Counted from the first letter of the stretch, positions 45,586 to 54,929 are shown. The stretch is DNA of 64,000 nucleotides from Gelidibacter sediminis (GCF_004364975.1 NZ_SOBW01000007.1:1426001-1490000), one strand, 5' to 3'. Numbers and translations: made by a program. Notes: generated from the letters alone by a model not told the origin.

Positions 45586-46199
45586 TGAACATAAATATAG
45601 AACAGATCAATTCGGAATTACGGACTAAAACGCCGTCGGAAATCATCCAATGGGCAATTGAATTTGCCAAGAATCCAGTGGTGACAACCAATTTCAGACC
45701 TTATGAAGTTGCAATTTTACATGCTACCAACACCGTTAAACCAGACTTGAAAGTGATCTGGTGTGATACGGGTTACAATACCCCACAAACGTACAAGCAT
45801 GCTGAAATAATTATCAAACAACTGGATTTAAATATTCATTTGTACGTCCCGAAGCAGACCACTGCCCATCGTGATGTCGTATTAGGAATCCCTCATGTTG
45901 ATGAGCCAAAACATAAACTTTTTACTGAGCAGGTAAAACTTGAGCCTTTTAGAAGGGCTATGGCGGAGCACCAACCTGATTTGTGGTTTACAAATTTGCG
46001 CAAAGGCCAAACGGCGTTTAGAAATAGTATTGATATTGTCTCTCAAGGCGCTGATGGAATTATTAAGGTCAGTCCATTTTACTATTGGTCAGATGAAGAA
46101 CTTGATGCGTATTTAATTGAACATAATTTGCCTAATGAGTTAAAGTATTTTGATCCAACAAAGCAATTAGAGAACAGAGAATGTGGCCTACATGCCTAA
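45585..46199 (+). CDS. cysH: Phosphoadenylyl-sulfate (PAPS-type) reductase
   Basis: 204 aa from the ATG at 45585, which overlaps the preceding stop; the ATG at 45558 lies inside the DUF2061 gene. The PP-loop-type fold is visible (TNFRPYEVAILHATNTV, VIWCDTGYNTPQTY), and the catalytic Cys is in the C-terminal ECGLH. The CC and CxxC pairs that bind an Fe-S cluster in APS reductases are absent, so PAPS is the expected substrate. Reduction yields sulfite for the reductase encoded downstream. Confidence 0.9.
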   Translation: MNINIEQINSELRTKTPSEIIQWAIEFAKNPVVTTNFRPYEVAILHATNTVKPDLKVIWCDTGYNTPQTYKHAEIIIKQLDLNIHLYVPKQTTAHRDVVLGIPHVDEPKHKLFTEQVKLEPFRRAMAEHQPDLWFTNLRKGQTAFRNSIDIVSQGADGIIKVSPFYYWSDEELDAYLIEHNLPNELKYFDPTKQLENRECGLHA

Positions 46200-46211
46200 A
46201 AAAATAGACTT

Positions 46212-47117
46212 ATGACAAAAGATACATCAAGAGTTAACCCGTTAGAAAATGAAGCTATTTATATCATTAGGGAAGTGGCTGCGCAATTTGAAAAACCCGT
46301 CCTATTATTTTCTGGGGGGAAGGACTCCATCACCTTGGTGAGATTGGCACAAAAAGCCTTCTATCCTGCAAAAATACCGTTCCCCTTAATGCATATTGAT
46401 ACCGGTCATAACTTTCCGGAAACCATCGCATTTAGAGATCGACTTGTTAAAGAGTTGGGCCTGGAATTAATTGTGAGAAATGTACAGGATTCTATTGACG
46501 AAGGAAAAGTTAAAGAGGAATCAGGCAGATATTCCAGCAGAAACAGTCTCCAAACCACAACGCTTTTAGATGCTATTGAAGAATTTAAATTTGATGCCTG
46601 TATTGGAGGCGCTAGAAGAGATGAAGAAAAGGCGAGAGCTAAAGAACGTATTTTTTCTGTAAGGGACGATTTTGGACAATGGGACGAGAAAAATCAGCGT
46701 CCAGAATTATTTGATATGTTAAACGGTCAAATTCATTTGGGACAAAATGTACGGGTGTTTCCTATTTCTAACTGGACCGAGTTGGATGTCTGGTCTTACA
46801 TTGAAAGGGAAAATATTGAAATTCCATCCATCTATTTTGCCCACACCAGAGCAACGTTTTTAAGAGACGGATTGATTTGGTCTTCAGATGATGAGGTGGT
46901 ATACAGAGATGAAAATGAAGTGGTTGAAGAACGATTGGTACGCTTTAGAACGGTGGGCGATATGAGTTGTACCGCTGCAGTGCTCTCAGACGCAGCTGAT
47001 ATTGCTTCTGTAGTACAGGAAATCAGAGAGTCCACCATTTCAGAACGTGGTGCGCGTATTGACGATAAACGCTCAGAAGCCGCCATGGAGAAACGTAAAC
47101 AACAAGGGTACTTCTAG
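46212..47117 (+). CDS. cysD: Sulfate adenylyltransferase subunit 2
   Basis: 301 aa, matching CysD. It transfers AMP from ATP to sulfate, driven by GTP hydrolysis in CysN. The PP-loop SGGKDSITLV, PLMHIDTGHNFPETI, GGARRDEEKARAKERIFS and the C-terminal RGARIDDKRSEAAMEKRKQQGYF region are diagnostic. It begins 12 bases after cysH. Its stop codon lies in the left arm of the palindromic element at 47115-47224. Confidence 0.95.
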   Translation: MTKDTSRVNPLENEAIYIIREVAAQFEKPVLLFSGGKDSITLVRLAQKAFYPAKIPFPLMHIDTGHNFPETIAFRDRLVKELGLELIVRNVQDSIDEGKVKEESGRYSSRNSLQTTTLLDAIEEFKFDACIGGARRDEEKARAKERIFSVRDDFGQWDEKNQRPELFDMLNGQIHLGQNVRVFPISNWTELDVWSYIERENIEIPSIYFAHTRATFLRDGLIWSSDDEVVYRDENEVVEERLVRFRTVGDMSCTAAVLSDAADIASVVQEIRESTISERGARIDDKRSEAAMEKRKQQGYF

Positions 47118-47224
47118 TATTAAGAAGTTAGTACAAAGAATTGAGTACGAAATAAATTGTAAGTAAAACATATAAGTATAAAGTGCGTAAAATCTTAATT
47201 CTACCTACTTCATACTTAATACTA
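47115..47224. repeat. 110-bp element with 10-bp terminal inverted repeats between cysD and cysN
   Basis: TAGTATTAAG (47115-47124) and CTTAATACTA (47215-47224) are exact reverse complements. Further imperfect complementarity continues inward (AAGTTAGTAC against CCTACTTCATA). The element supplies the cysD stop codon and nearly all of the intergenic space. It has no ORF. Confidence 0.55.
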
Positions 47225-47230
47225 AAAAAT

Positions 47231-48478
47231 ATGGAAGTTTTAAAAATAGCAACGGCAGGAAGTGTAGATGACGGAAAAAGCACTTTAATTGGAAGAATTC
47301 TTTACGACACAAAATCCTTAACGAGTGATAAACTCGAAGCCATAGAGAAAACTAGCAAACAAAAAGGTTACGATTATCTCGATTTTTCTTTGGCTACGGA
47401 TGGGTTGGTAGCGGAAAGAGAGCAGGGCATCACCATTGATGTGGCGCACATCTATTTCTCCACACAAACCAAAAGTTATATCATAGCAGATACTCCTGGC
47501 CATGTAGAATACACAAGAAATATGGTTACAGGTGCCTCTACTTCACAAGCGGCCATCATTTTAATTGATGCTAGAAAAGGCGTTATTGAACAAACCAACC
47601 GTCATTTCTTTATCAATAATTTATTGCGGGTCAAAGAGGTGATCGTGGCGATTAATAAAATGGATTTGGTCCATTTTTCTGAAGACATCTATAATAAGAT
47701 CAAAGCTGATTTTGAAACCTTGATGCAGAAACGTGATTATCAAGATCAGAACATCACCTTCATTCCGGTAAGTGCGTTAAAAGGTGATAATGTCGTGCAT
47801 AAATCTAGAAACACGCCATGGTACAAAGGCCAAACCTTGTTGGAGCACTTTGAACTGTTAGATACTGAAGATGTTTATAATGTAGGGACTCCAAGATTTC
47901 CTGTGCAATATGTGATCAGGCCCAAAACGGAGGAATTCCATGATTTCAGGGGCTATGCGGGCAAAGTATATGGAGGTGAATTAAGTGTTGGTGACGAAGT
48001 GGTTGCTTTGCCATCACAAACCAAGTCAAAAATAAAAGAGATTTATCTGTATGACCAATCTTACCAAACGGCTTCAAGACGCTCTTCAGTGACCATCACT
48101 TTGGAAGATGATATCAATGTGAGTAGAGGGGATATGTTAGTGAAAGTTGACGACTTGCCAACTATTGATAAACAGTTTACCGCGACCATTTCTTGGATGG
48201 ATTCGCAAAATTTAGTTACGGGAAACAAATATGTGTTGCAACATGGCGTGAATAAAGTCTTGGCAAAGGTAGATGCCATCCACCATAAGATTCATCCAGA
48301 CTATTCAGGCATTGAAGAACATATAAGTGCTTTAGGGATGAATGATATCGCCTCTGTCACATTTAAGTTGAATAAGTCCATATTTTTCGACCCGTTCAAA
48401 AATCACAGGACCAATGGCTCGTTTATTTTAATCGATTCACAATCCAATAATACCGTTGGTGTGGGTTTTATTCAGTAA
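47231..48478 (+). CDS. cysN: Sulfate adenylyltransferase subunit 1 (GTPase)
   Basis: 415 aa from the ATG at 47231 (MEVLKIATAGSVDDGKSTL). The ATG-less in-frame extension to 47183 is rejected because family proteins begin at the P-loop domain. GTPase motifs are GSVDDGKST (G1), EREQGITIDVAH (G2), DTPGHVEYTRN (G3) and INKMDL (G4). Two beta-barrel domains follow. No APS-kinase (CysC) domain is fused at the C-terminus. Confidence 0.94.
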   Translation: MEVLKIATAGSVDDGKSTLIGRILYDTKSLTSDKLEAIEKTSKQKGYDYLDFSLATDGLVAEREQGITIDVAHIYFSTQTKSYIIADTPGHVEYTRNMVTGASTSQAAIILIDARKGVIEQTNRHFFINNLLRVKEVIVAINKMDLVHFSEDIYNKIKADFETLMQKRDYQDQNITFIPVSALKGDNVVHKSRNTPWYKGQTLLEHFELLDTEDVYNVGTPRFPVQYVIRPKTEEFHDFRGYAGKVYGGELSVGDEVVALPSQTKSKIKEIYLYDQSYQTASRRSSVTITLEDDINVSRGDMLVKVDDLPTIDKQFTATISWMDSQNLVTGNKYVLQHGVNKVLAKVDAIHHKIHPDYSGIEEHISALGMNDIASVTFKLNKSIFFDPFKNHRTNGSFILIDSQSNNTVGVGFIQ

Positions 48479-48616
48479 AAATTTCACTCCCACAAAATCG
48501 GAATTTGCTGGTTTCATAAAACAGATTACTAACAATATTCTCGCTTACCCGAGTTAGAATTCCTTCCTGAGCCTGCATCAACCGCAGTCAAAATGGACGG
48601 TTAATAGGGACTTTTT

Positions 48617-50710
48617 ATGCAAAGTTTTAGAACAGAATTAGAAAATCCAGTCGTCGAAAAGGACATTATCGATTTAGCCCAAAAGATTGAGCTCTTCAAA
48701 TATGGCAAGATTGATGACGATCAATTTAGAAGTGTGCGGTTGGCACGTGGTATTTATGGGCAAAGACAACCAGGGGTGCAGATGGTGCGTATCAAGTTGC
48801 CCTACGGGAAGGTGATGAGTCAACAACTAAAACGTATTGCGGATGTTTCTGACGAATATTCTCGCGGACGACTGCATATCACTACACGGCAGGATATTCA
48901 AATTCATTACGTGGATGTTGACAGGACGCCAGAACTTTGGTCTGAGCTAGAAAAAGATGCGATGACCATCCGTGAAGCCTGTGGGAATACCGTAAGAAAT
49001 GTTACGGCAAGCGAAACTGCTGGGATTGATATCAACGAACCTTTTGATGTCTCGCCTTATGCCCATGCGGTGTTTCGATTCTTTTTGCGGAATCCTATCT
49101 GTCAAGATATGGGACGGAAATTCAAGGTGTCCTTCTCGGCTTCCGATGAAGATTCGGGCTTGTCATACATGCACGATTTAGGGTTTATTGCCAAAACTGA
49201 ACATGGTATCAGAGGTTTTAAAGTGATGTTAGGTGGCGGCTTGGGCTCACAACCTCGACTTGCAGATGTGCTTTATGAATTTTTACCAACGGACAGAATT
49301 ATTCCACTAATGGAAGGCGTGTTACGAGTGTTTGATCGTCATGGCGAACGTAAAAGTCGCGCAAAGGCCCGTATGAAATTCCTCATTAATGCTATTGGAT
49401 TAGAAGAGTTCAAGCGTTTGGTTGATGAAGAACAAGAAGCAATTGCGCAAACGACCATTCCTATTGATGTTAAAGATTATCCAATTTCAGTACCAGCCGA
49501 CATTGAAACGCCTAAAGTAGTCCTCAAAAATAAAGAGGCTTTTGATCTGTGGAAATCAACCAACGTTATTCCTCAAAAGCAAAATGGCTATGTGGCTATA
49601 GGAATAAAAGTCTTGCTTGGCGATTTCTATACGGATAAAGCACGTTTGTTGGCTGATTTGGTTGAGAAGTATGCCGCAGGAGAAATCCGATTGACCTTAC
49701 GTCAAAATATTCTAATTCCGTTTGTGAAGGAAGACTTGTTACCATATTTCTATCAAGAATTAGATAAACTTGGTTTTACGGAAGTGGGCTATAATAAAGC
49801 GGTTGATATTACGGCATGTCCCGGTACAGATACCTGTAATTTAGGTATTGCCAGTAGTACAGGCATTGCGGAAGAATTGGAGCGTGTCATTAAAAGCGAG
49901 TATCCACACTATGTCAATAATAATGATTTGGTCATTAAAATTAGCGGTTGTATGAACGCTTGTGGTCAGCACAATATGGCCAATATCGGGTTTCAGGGCA
50001 TGTCTGTCAGAACTCCAGACAAACTGGTGGCGCCTGCACTTCAAGTGTTGCTGGGCGGTGGAAATTTAGGGAACGGGAAAGGCGTGTATGCAGACAAAGT
50101 AGTAAAAATCCCAAGTAAAAGAGGACCAGAGGCTTTACGCCGAATTTTGAATGATTTTGAAGCTAATGCCAATGGTCAAGCTTTCTTGGATTATTATATA
50201 GCCCAAGGCGAAAAGTATTTTTATAATCTTTTAACCGACTTGTCTGACGTGACCAATTTATCCCAAGACGATTTTATTGATTGGGGTACCAATGAAGCTT
50301 ATGTAAAGGCCATTGGAATAGGCGAATGTGCGGGTGTAATGATTGATTTGATAGCCACCTTGTTTTTGGAAAGTGAAGAAAAAATTGATAGGGCCAATGA
50401 AGCTTTAGGTCATAAAGTATATTCCAACGCCATCTATTTTGCCTACAGTGCGATGGTAAATACGGCAAAAGCGCTCCTGATTTCTGAGGATATTACTACA
50501 AATACTCAAGCCGGAATTATCAGTCAGTTTGATGAAGTGTTTATAGACTCCAAGAAAATAAGTTTGGCAACGTCTTTTTCAGAAATCATCTATCAAATTA
50601 AGGAAAATGCGCCAACAGAAGCCTTCGCTAAGGCATATATTAAAAACGCTTTCGTGTTTTTAGCCACAGCAAGAGCTTATAGAGCGCAGAAACAATTCGT
50701 TGCAATTTAA
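48617..50710 (+). CDS. Ferredoxin-type sulfite reductase with C-terminal HEPN-like domain
   Basis: 697 aa. Residues 1-555 are a siroheme/4Fe-4S nitrite/sulfite reductase. SRGRLHITTRQDIQIHYV, RNVTASETAGID and the cluster Cys at 401, 407 (CPGTDTC), 445 and 449 (CMNAC) are visible. Residues about 565-697 are an all-helical extension (IDRANEALGHKVYSNAIYFAY, TAKALLI) resembling HEPN domains. It reduces sulfite to sulfide. Genes for siroheme synthesis and a ferredoxin reductase follow, which support sulfite rather than nitrite as substrate. The role of the extension is unknown. Confidence 0.9.
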   Translation: MQSFRTELENPVVEKDIIDLAQKIELFKYGKIDDDQFRSVRLARGIYGQRQPGVQMVRIKLPYGKVMSQQLKRIADVSDEYSRGRLHITTRQDIQIHYVDVDRTPELWSELEKDAMTIREACGNTVRNVTASETAGIDINEPFDVSPYAHAVFRFFLRNPICQDMGRKFKVSFSASDEDSGLSYMHDLGFIAKTEHGIRGFKVMLGGGLGSQPRLADVLYEFLPTDRIIPLMEGVLRVFDRHGERKSRAKARMKFLINAIGLEEFKRLVDEEQEAIAQTTIPIDVKDYPISVPADIETPKVVLKNKEAFDLWKSTNVIPQKQNGYVAIGIKVLLGDFYTDKARLLADLVEKYAAGEIRLTLRQNILIPFVKEDLLPYFYQELDKLGFTEVGYNKAVDITACPGTDTCNLGIASSTGIAEELERVIKSEYPHYVNNNDLVIKISGCMNACGQHNMANIGFQGMSVRTPDKLVAPALQVLLGGGNLGNGKGVYADKVVKIPSKRGPEALRRILNDFEANANGQAFLDYYIAQGEKYFYNLLTDLSDVTNLSQDDFIDWGTNEAYVKAIGIGECAGVMIDLIATLFLESEEKIDRANEALGHKVYSNAIYFAYSAMVNTAKALLISEDITTNTQAGIISQFDEVFIDSKKISLATSFSEIIYQIKENAPTEAFAKAYIKNAFVFLATARAYRAQKQFVAI

Positions 50711-50761
50711 AATCCAATCTGTGAAGTTTTCAAAGCTTTGTAGGTTTCAAAAAACAAAAAA

Positions 50762-51529
50762 ATGAAAACTCCAAAATTAACAGTCGTTGGTGCAGGGCCA
50801 GGAGATCCGGAACTCATCACTTTAAAAGCTATCAAAGCGATTGCATCTGCTGATGTCATTTTATATGATGCCTTAATCAATGTGGCCTTATTAGACTATG
50901 CATCGCCACAGACAGAACTCATCTTTGTAGGTAAACGCAAAGGATGTTATGCCTATCAGCAAGATCAAATTAACGATTTGATTGTGGCACGGGCTAAATC
51001 GCACGGACATGTACTCCGATTAAAAGGAGGAGATCCTTTTATTTTTGGTCGTGGTGCAGAAGAAATTGATGTTGCGCGTCAACATGGAATAGAAACGTAT
51101 GTGGTGCCAGGCATTTCATCAGCTTTAGCTGTTCCTGCCTACCAAGGCATTCCATTGACAAAACGGGGTGCTTCTGAAAGTTTTTGGGTCATAACTGGTA
51201 CTACGAAATCACATCAATTGTCCAATGACGTCAAACTTGCTGCCCAATCTACAGCAACGGTCGTCATCTTAATGGGCATGGGTAAACTGTCTGAAATTGT
51301 TGCTGTATTTTCATCTGAAGGAAAAGAGCAGACCCCCGTTGCCATCATTCAAAATGGAACCACAAAAGATGAAAAATTTGGAGTTGGTACGGTCACAACT
51401 ATTTGTGATGTTGTCAAAAACCAGAATCTTGCCAACCCCGCAATTATTGTTATTGGCGAAGTGGTTAACCAACGGGTCCAACTCGATTCGGCATTATCAG
51501 ACCTAAACCATCAACTCCTAACGGCATAA
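50762..51529 (+). CDS. cobA: Uroporphyrinogen-III C-methyltransferase
   Basis: 255 aa, the single-domain SUMT size. It uses two SAM to make precorrin-2 for siroheme. VVGAGPGDPELITLKA, DALIN, RLKGGDPFIFGRGAEE and VVPGISSALAVPAYQGIPLTKRG (last one abridged to the region around residues 113-135) are family motifs. Methylation links siroheme supply to SAM made by metK in the same island. It precedes the Met8-like gene by three bases. Confidence 0.95.
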   Translation: MKTPKLTVVGAGPGDPELITLKAIKAIASADVILYDALINVALLDYASPQTELIFVGKRKGCYAYQQDQINDLIVARAKSHGHVLRLKGGDPFIFGRGAEEIDVARQHGIETYVVPGISSALAVPAYQGIPLTKRGASESFWVITGTTKSHQLSNDVKLAAQSTATVVILMGMGKLSEIVAVFSSEGKEQTPVAIIQNGTTKDEKFGVGTVTTICDVVKNQNLANPAIIVIGEVVNQRVQLDSALSDLNHQLLTA

Positions 51530-51532
51530 ACC

Positions 51533-52108
51533 ATGGAACGCAATAATTTATATCCTATTTTTTTAAAAATGCATCAGATCCAAACCCTTATCGTGGGCGG
51601 TGGCAATGTAGCCTTAGAGAAACTCACCTTTTTATTAAAATCGAGTCCCAACGCCAATGTAGAGATGGTCGCTCCTTTTTTTAGAGATGAGGTCAAAACG
51701 CTTGCGGCACAATTCAACATCAATCTGATCGTCATGGCCTATGATGATGCGTTTTTATGCGATAAAGACTTGGTGATAGCCACCACGGATAACTTGGAGG
51801 TCAACAAGCAAGTTTATAGCGATGCAAAACGACGAAATTTATTGGTAAATGTTGCGGATACGCCAGAGTATTGCGATTTCTACCTCGGTGGCATCGTTAC
51901 AAAGGGCAACGTCAAAATAGCCATTTCTACCAACGGAAAATCGCCAACAACAGCGAAACGACTACGTCAGTTTTTTGAAGATGTCATTCCAGAAGATGTG
52001 AATGCAATGGTAGAAAATTTAAATCAGTACAGAAAAACAATAAAAGGAAATTTTGAGCAAAAAGTGCATGCACTCAACAAAATAACCGAAACCTTAATTA
52101 GTAAATAA
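51533..52108 (+). CDS. Precorrin-2 dehydrogenase / sirohydrochlorin ferrochelatase (Met8-like)
   Basis: 191 aa, the size of the stand-alone N-terminal half of CysG. It oxidises precorrin-2 with NAD+ and inserts Fe2+ to finish siroheme. YPIFLKMHQIQTLIVGGGNVALEK is the NAD-binding start (residues 6-29, abridged), the catalytic Asp is expected in VNVADTPEYCDF, and ISTNGKSPTTAKRLR is conserved. It lies three bases after cobA and two bases before the next gene. Confidence 0.92.
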   Translation: MERNNLYPIFLKMHQIQTLIVGGGNVALEKLTFLLKSSPNANVEMVAPFFRDEVKTLAAQFNINLIVMAYDDAFLCDKDLVIATTDNLEVNKQVYSDAKRRNLLVNVADTPEYCDFYLGGIVTKGNVKIAISTNGKSPTTAKRLRQFFEDVIPEDVNAMVENLNQYRKTIKGNFEQKVHALNKITETLISK

Positions 52109-52109
52109 C

Positions 52110-53159
52110 ATGATTACAACAGACATTTTAATAATAGGAGCAGGACCTACAGGACTATTTACCGTTTTTGAAGCCGGATTGTTAAAACTCAAATGCCACT
52201 TGATTGACGCATTACCCCAACCAGGTGGCCAATGTTCAGAATTATATCCTAAAAAACCCATTTATGACATTCCAGGTGTTCCTGATATCTTGGCGGGCGA
52301 TTTAACAAAAAATTTATTGGAGCAAGGCAAACAATTTGAACCGGGCTTTACCTTGGGCGAACGTGCAGAAACCATAGAAAAACAAGAGGATGGTAGTTTT
52401 ATAGTCACGACAAATAAAGGCACCAAACATCATGCGCCAATTGTAGCTATTGCTGGCGGATTAGGGTCATTTGAACCTCGAAAACCTTTGATTGACAATA
52501 TTGCATATTATGAAGATTTAGGGGTCGACTATTTTATTAAAGATCCTGAAGTGTACAGAAATAAAAAGGTGGTGATTTCTGGAGGTGGGGATTCAGCTTT
52601 AGATTGGAGTATCATTTTAGCTGATATTGCTGCAGAAGTGACACTCGTACACCGACGTAATGAATTTAGGGGCGCTTTAGATTCCGTAGAAAAGGTGCAG
52701 GAATTAAAATTGTTAGGAAAAATCAATCTTATCACACCCTCTGAAGTTACTGCTTTACACGGTTACAAAAGATTGGAAGGTGTCACCATAGAACACGACG
52801 GAGAGAAAATTTTATATGAAGCGGACCATTTTATTCCACTCTTTGGATTGTCGCCAAAATTAGGACCAATTGGAGATTGGGGATTGGAGATTGAAAAAAA
52901 CGCCATAAAAGTGGATACGTTTGACTACCAAACCAATATTCCGGGAATTTTTGCCATAGGCGATGTCAATACGTATCCTGGAAAATTAAAGTTGATTCTG
53001 TGTGGCTTTCATGAAGCAACGCTCATGTGCCAATCAGCATATCAAATCATTAATCCTGGTAAAAAGTATGTGCTTAAGTACACAACGGTCAGTGGTATTA
53101 ATGGGTTTGATGGATCTCGAAAAGAAGCTCCAAAAGCAGTTGTGCAAGCGATTCAATAA
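52110..53159 (+). CDS. Ferredoxin-NADP reductase, thioredoxin-reductase-like
   Basis: 349 aa. FAD motif IIGAGPTGLFTVFEAG at the N-terminus, PQPGGQCSELYPKKPIYDIPG next, NADPH motif VVISGGGDSALDW in the middle and IPGIFAIGDVNTYPG near the end. The active-site CxxC of thioredoxin reductase is missing, which is the mark of type 2 FNR. Its place after the sulfite reductase and siroheme genes suggests it reduces the ferredoxin feeding sulfite reductase. Confidence 0.9.
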   Translation: MITTDILIIGAGPTGLFTVFEAGLLKLKCHLIDALPQPGGQCSELYPKKPIYDIPGVPDILAGDLTKNLLEQGKQFEPGFTLGERAETIEKQEDGSFIVTTNKGTKHHAPIVAIAGGLGSFEPRKPLIDNIAYYEDLGVDYFIKDPEVYRNKKVVISGGGDSALDWSIILADIAAEVTLVHRRNEFRGALDSVEKVQELKLLGKINLITPSEVTALHGYKRLEGVTIEHDGEKILYEADHFIPLFGLSPKLGPIGDWGLEIEKNAIKVDTFDYQTNIPGIFAIGDVNTYPGKLKLILCGFHEATLMCQSAYQIINPGKKYVLKYTTVSGINGFDGSRKEAPKAVVQAIQ

Positions 53160-53178
53160 ATGGCAGAAAATAAATGCT

Positions 53179-53218
53179 TAATTTTGATATTATAGTTATG
53201 AATAACACGTAATATCAA
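53179..53218 (+). promoter_or_regulatory. Inverted repeat and possible -7 box before cysE
   Basis: TTGATATTA (53184-53192) and TAATATCAA (53210-53218) are a perfect 9-bp inverted repeat ending four bases before the cysE start. TAATTTTG (53179-53186) overlaps the left arm and fits a -7 element, though no clear -33 was found. It could be an operator or an mRNA hairpin covering the start. Confidence 0.4.
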
Positions 53219-53221
53219 TAT

Positions 53222-53983
53222 ATGAGTAAAGTATCGCATCATCTCAACCAGTTTCAAACGTTTAATATCTGTTTGAAAGATCCTATAGAAACCTTCACGA
53301 ACGCTTTGTTTTATATGCTGTTTGATGAAGAATATCGGAATCATAACTGTCAGTTTGTAAAGGACACTTTTCTTAAGATTACCAAGAAACTGAAATTAGA
53401 GGATGGTGAAGACACATGGTTGCAATTTGAAAAACAATTCAGTACTATTCGAGAAAAGCTCGATTTAGACGCCATTGCTATTGAAAAAGGCGACCCGGCA
53501 GCACGAAGTTTAACGGAAGTCTATTTGGCCTATCCTGGTTTTCACGCGATTGCCATCCATAGACTTAGTCATGCCTTATACAATTTAAAATATTTCGTCA
53601 TTTCACGAATGATGAGTGAACATGTGCACGGTTTAACCGGTATTGATATTCATCCCGGCGCCACCATCGGCGATTCATTCTATATAGATCATGGTACGGG
53701 CATTGTTATCGGTGAGACGGCCATCATCAAAAATAACGTGAAAATTTATCAAGGCGTCACTTTGGGTGGTATTCAAATTAAAAAGGAGTTTTCAGACACC
53801 AAAAGACATCCAACCATTGAAGATAACGTTACCATCTATGCCAACGCTACGGTTTTGGGAGGTGATATTGTTATTGGTGCCAATAGTACCATCGGTGCTA
53901 ACGTATGGATTACGCAATCCGTTCCAGAGAATTCGTTAGTAACTTATCAAACAGAAATTAAGATTAGCACGCGCAACAAATGA
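53222..53983 (+). CDS. cysE: Serine O-acetyltransferase
   Basis: 253 aa. An N-terminal helical domain is followed by YLAYPGFHAIAIHRLSHAL and hexapeptide repeats (GIDIHPGATIGDSFYIDHGTG, abridged; GETAIIKNNVKIYQGVTLGG). The catalytic His/Asp pair is in this stretch. It makes O-acetylserine for cysteine synthesis. The stop overlaps the cysM start by four bases, so the two are translationally coupled. Confidence 0.94.
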   Translation: MSKVSHHLNQFQTFNICLKDPIETFTNALFYMLFDEEYRNHNCQFVKDTFLKITKKLKLEDGEDTWLQFEKQFSTIREKLDLDAIAIEKGDPAARSLTEVYLAYPGFHAIAIHRLSHALYNLKYFVISRMMSEHVHGLTGIDIHPGATIGDSFYIDHGTGIVIGETAIIKNNVKIYQGVTLGGIQIKKEFSDTKRHPTIEDNVTIYANATVLGGDIVIGANSTIGANVWITQSVPENSLVTYQTEIKISTRNK

Positions 53984-54870
53984 TTAAAAGTCAATCGATA
54001 ATAGATCAAATAGGGAACACACCACTTGTAGAAGTGAAACATATCATTTCTAAAAAAGGGGTGCGATTATTTTTAAAATTAGAAGGCAAGAATCCAGGAG
54101 GAAGTGTGAAAGATCGCGCGGCCTTTAATATGATTTCTGAAGCTTTAAAACGGGGTGATATTAAGAAAGGCGACACCTTAGTGGAAGCCACTAGCGGCAA
54201 TACAGGCATTGCATTGGCTTTTATAGCCCAATTGTTAGGCGTTAAAATGATCTTGATTATGCCAGAGAATTCGACTGAAGAGCGGATTAAAACGATGCGT
54301 GCTTACGGCGCCGAATTAATTTTAACCCCAGCTGATGAAGGGATCGAAGGGTCGCGAGATCTTGCAGAAAAACTAGAAAAAGACAAAGGGTATTTTATGC
54401 TGAACCAATTTGCAAATGACGACAATTGGAAAGCCCATTATAAAACTACCGGCCCTGAAATTTGGCGAGATACCAACGGCGAAGTCACACATTTCGTGTC
54501 CGCTATGGGTACCACCGGAACCATCATGGGGGTTTCAACATTTCTTAAAGAGCAAAATAAAAACATTACTATTGTTGGGGCGCAACCTAAAGACGGTGCT
54601 AAAATCCCCGGAATTCGTAAATGGCCAGAGGCGTATCTACCTAAGATCTTCAATCGCTCAAAAGTTGATGAAGTTGTTGAGGTGAGTGAAGAAGAAGCCA
54701 TAGTTACTACTAATAGATTGGCAAAAGAAGAAGGTGTTTTTGCTGGTATGAGTAGTGGTGGTTCCGTAGCTGCGGCATTAAAAGTGGCAGAAAATTTAGA
54801 CCAAGGCGTTATCGTGGCCATCATTTGTGATATTGGAGATCGGTATTTATCATCCAATTTATTTGATTAA
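53980..54870 (+). CDS. cysM: Cysteine synthase (CysM type)
   Basis: 296 aa, the CysM length. It converts O-acetylserine and sulfide to cysteine with PLP. IGNTPLVEVKHI, the PLP lysine in NPGGSVKDRAAFNMI, EATSGNTGIALAF and MSSGGSVAAAL are the binding loops. It closes the sulfate-to-cysteine run started at 45316. Confidence 0.94.
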   Translation: MIKSQSIIDQIGNTPLVEVKHIISKKGVRLFLKLEGKNPGGSVKDRAAFNMISEALKRGDIKKGDTLVEATSGNTGIALAFIAQLLGVKMILIMPENSTEERIKTMRAYGAELILTPADEGIEGSRDLAEKLEKDKGYFMLNQFANDDNWKAHYKTTGPEIWRDTNGEVTHFVSAMGTTGTIMGVSTFLKEQNKNITIVGAQPKDGAKIPGIRKWPEAYLPKIFNRSKVDEVVEVSEEEAIVTTNRLAKEEGVFAGMSSGGSVAAALKVAENLDQGVIVAIICDIGDRYLSSNLFD

Positions 54871-54929
54871 AACTTGGTCAACTATTTTTTATGGCTTAAA
54901 TTCGCCCCTAGTTCATACTATTAATAATT

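Noticed and set aside
50280-50480. Possible RNase motif (R-x6-H) in the HEPN-like tail of sulfite reductase
   Set aside because: RANEALGH fits R-x4-6-H by pattern but lies early in the helical domain, not at the usual late helix, so I treat it as chance.
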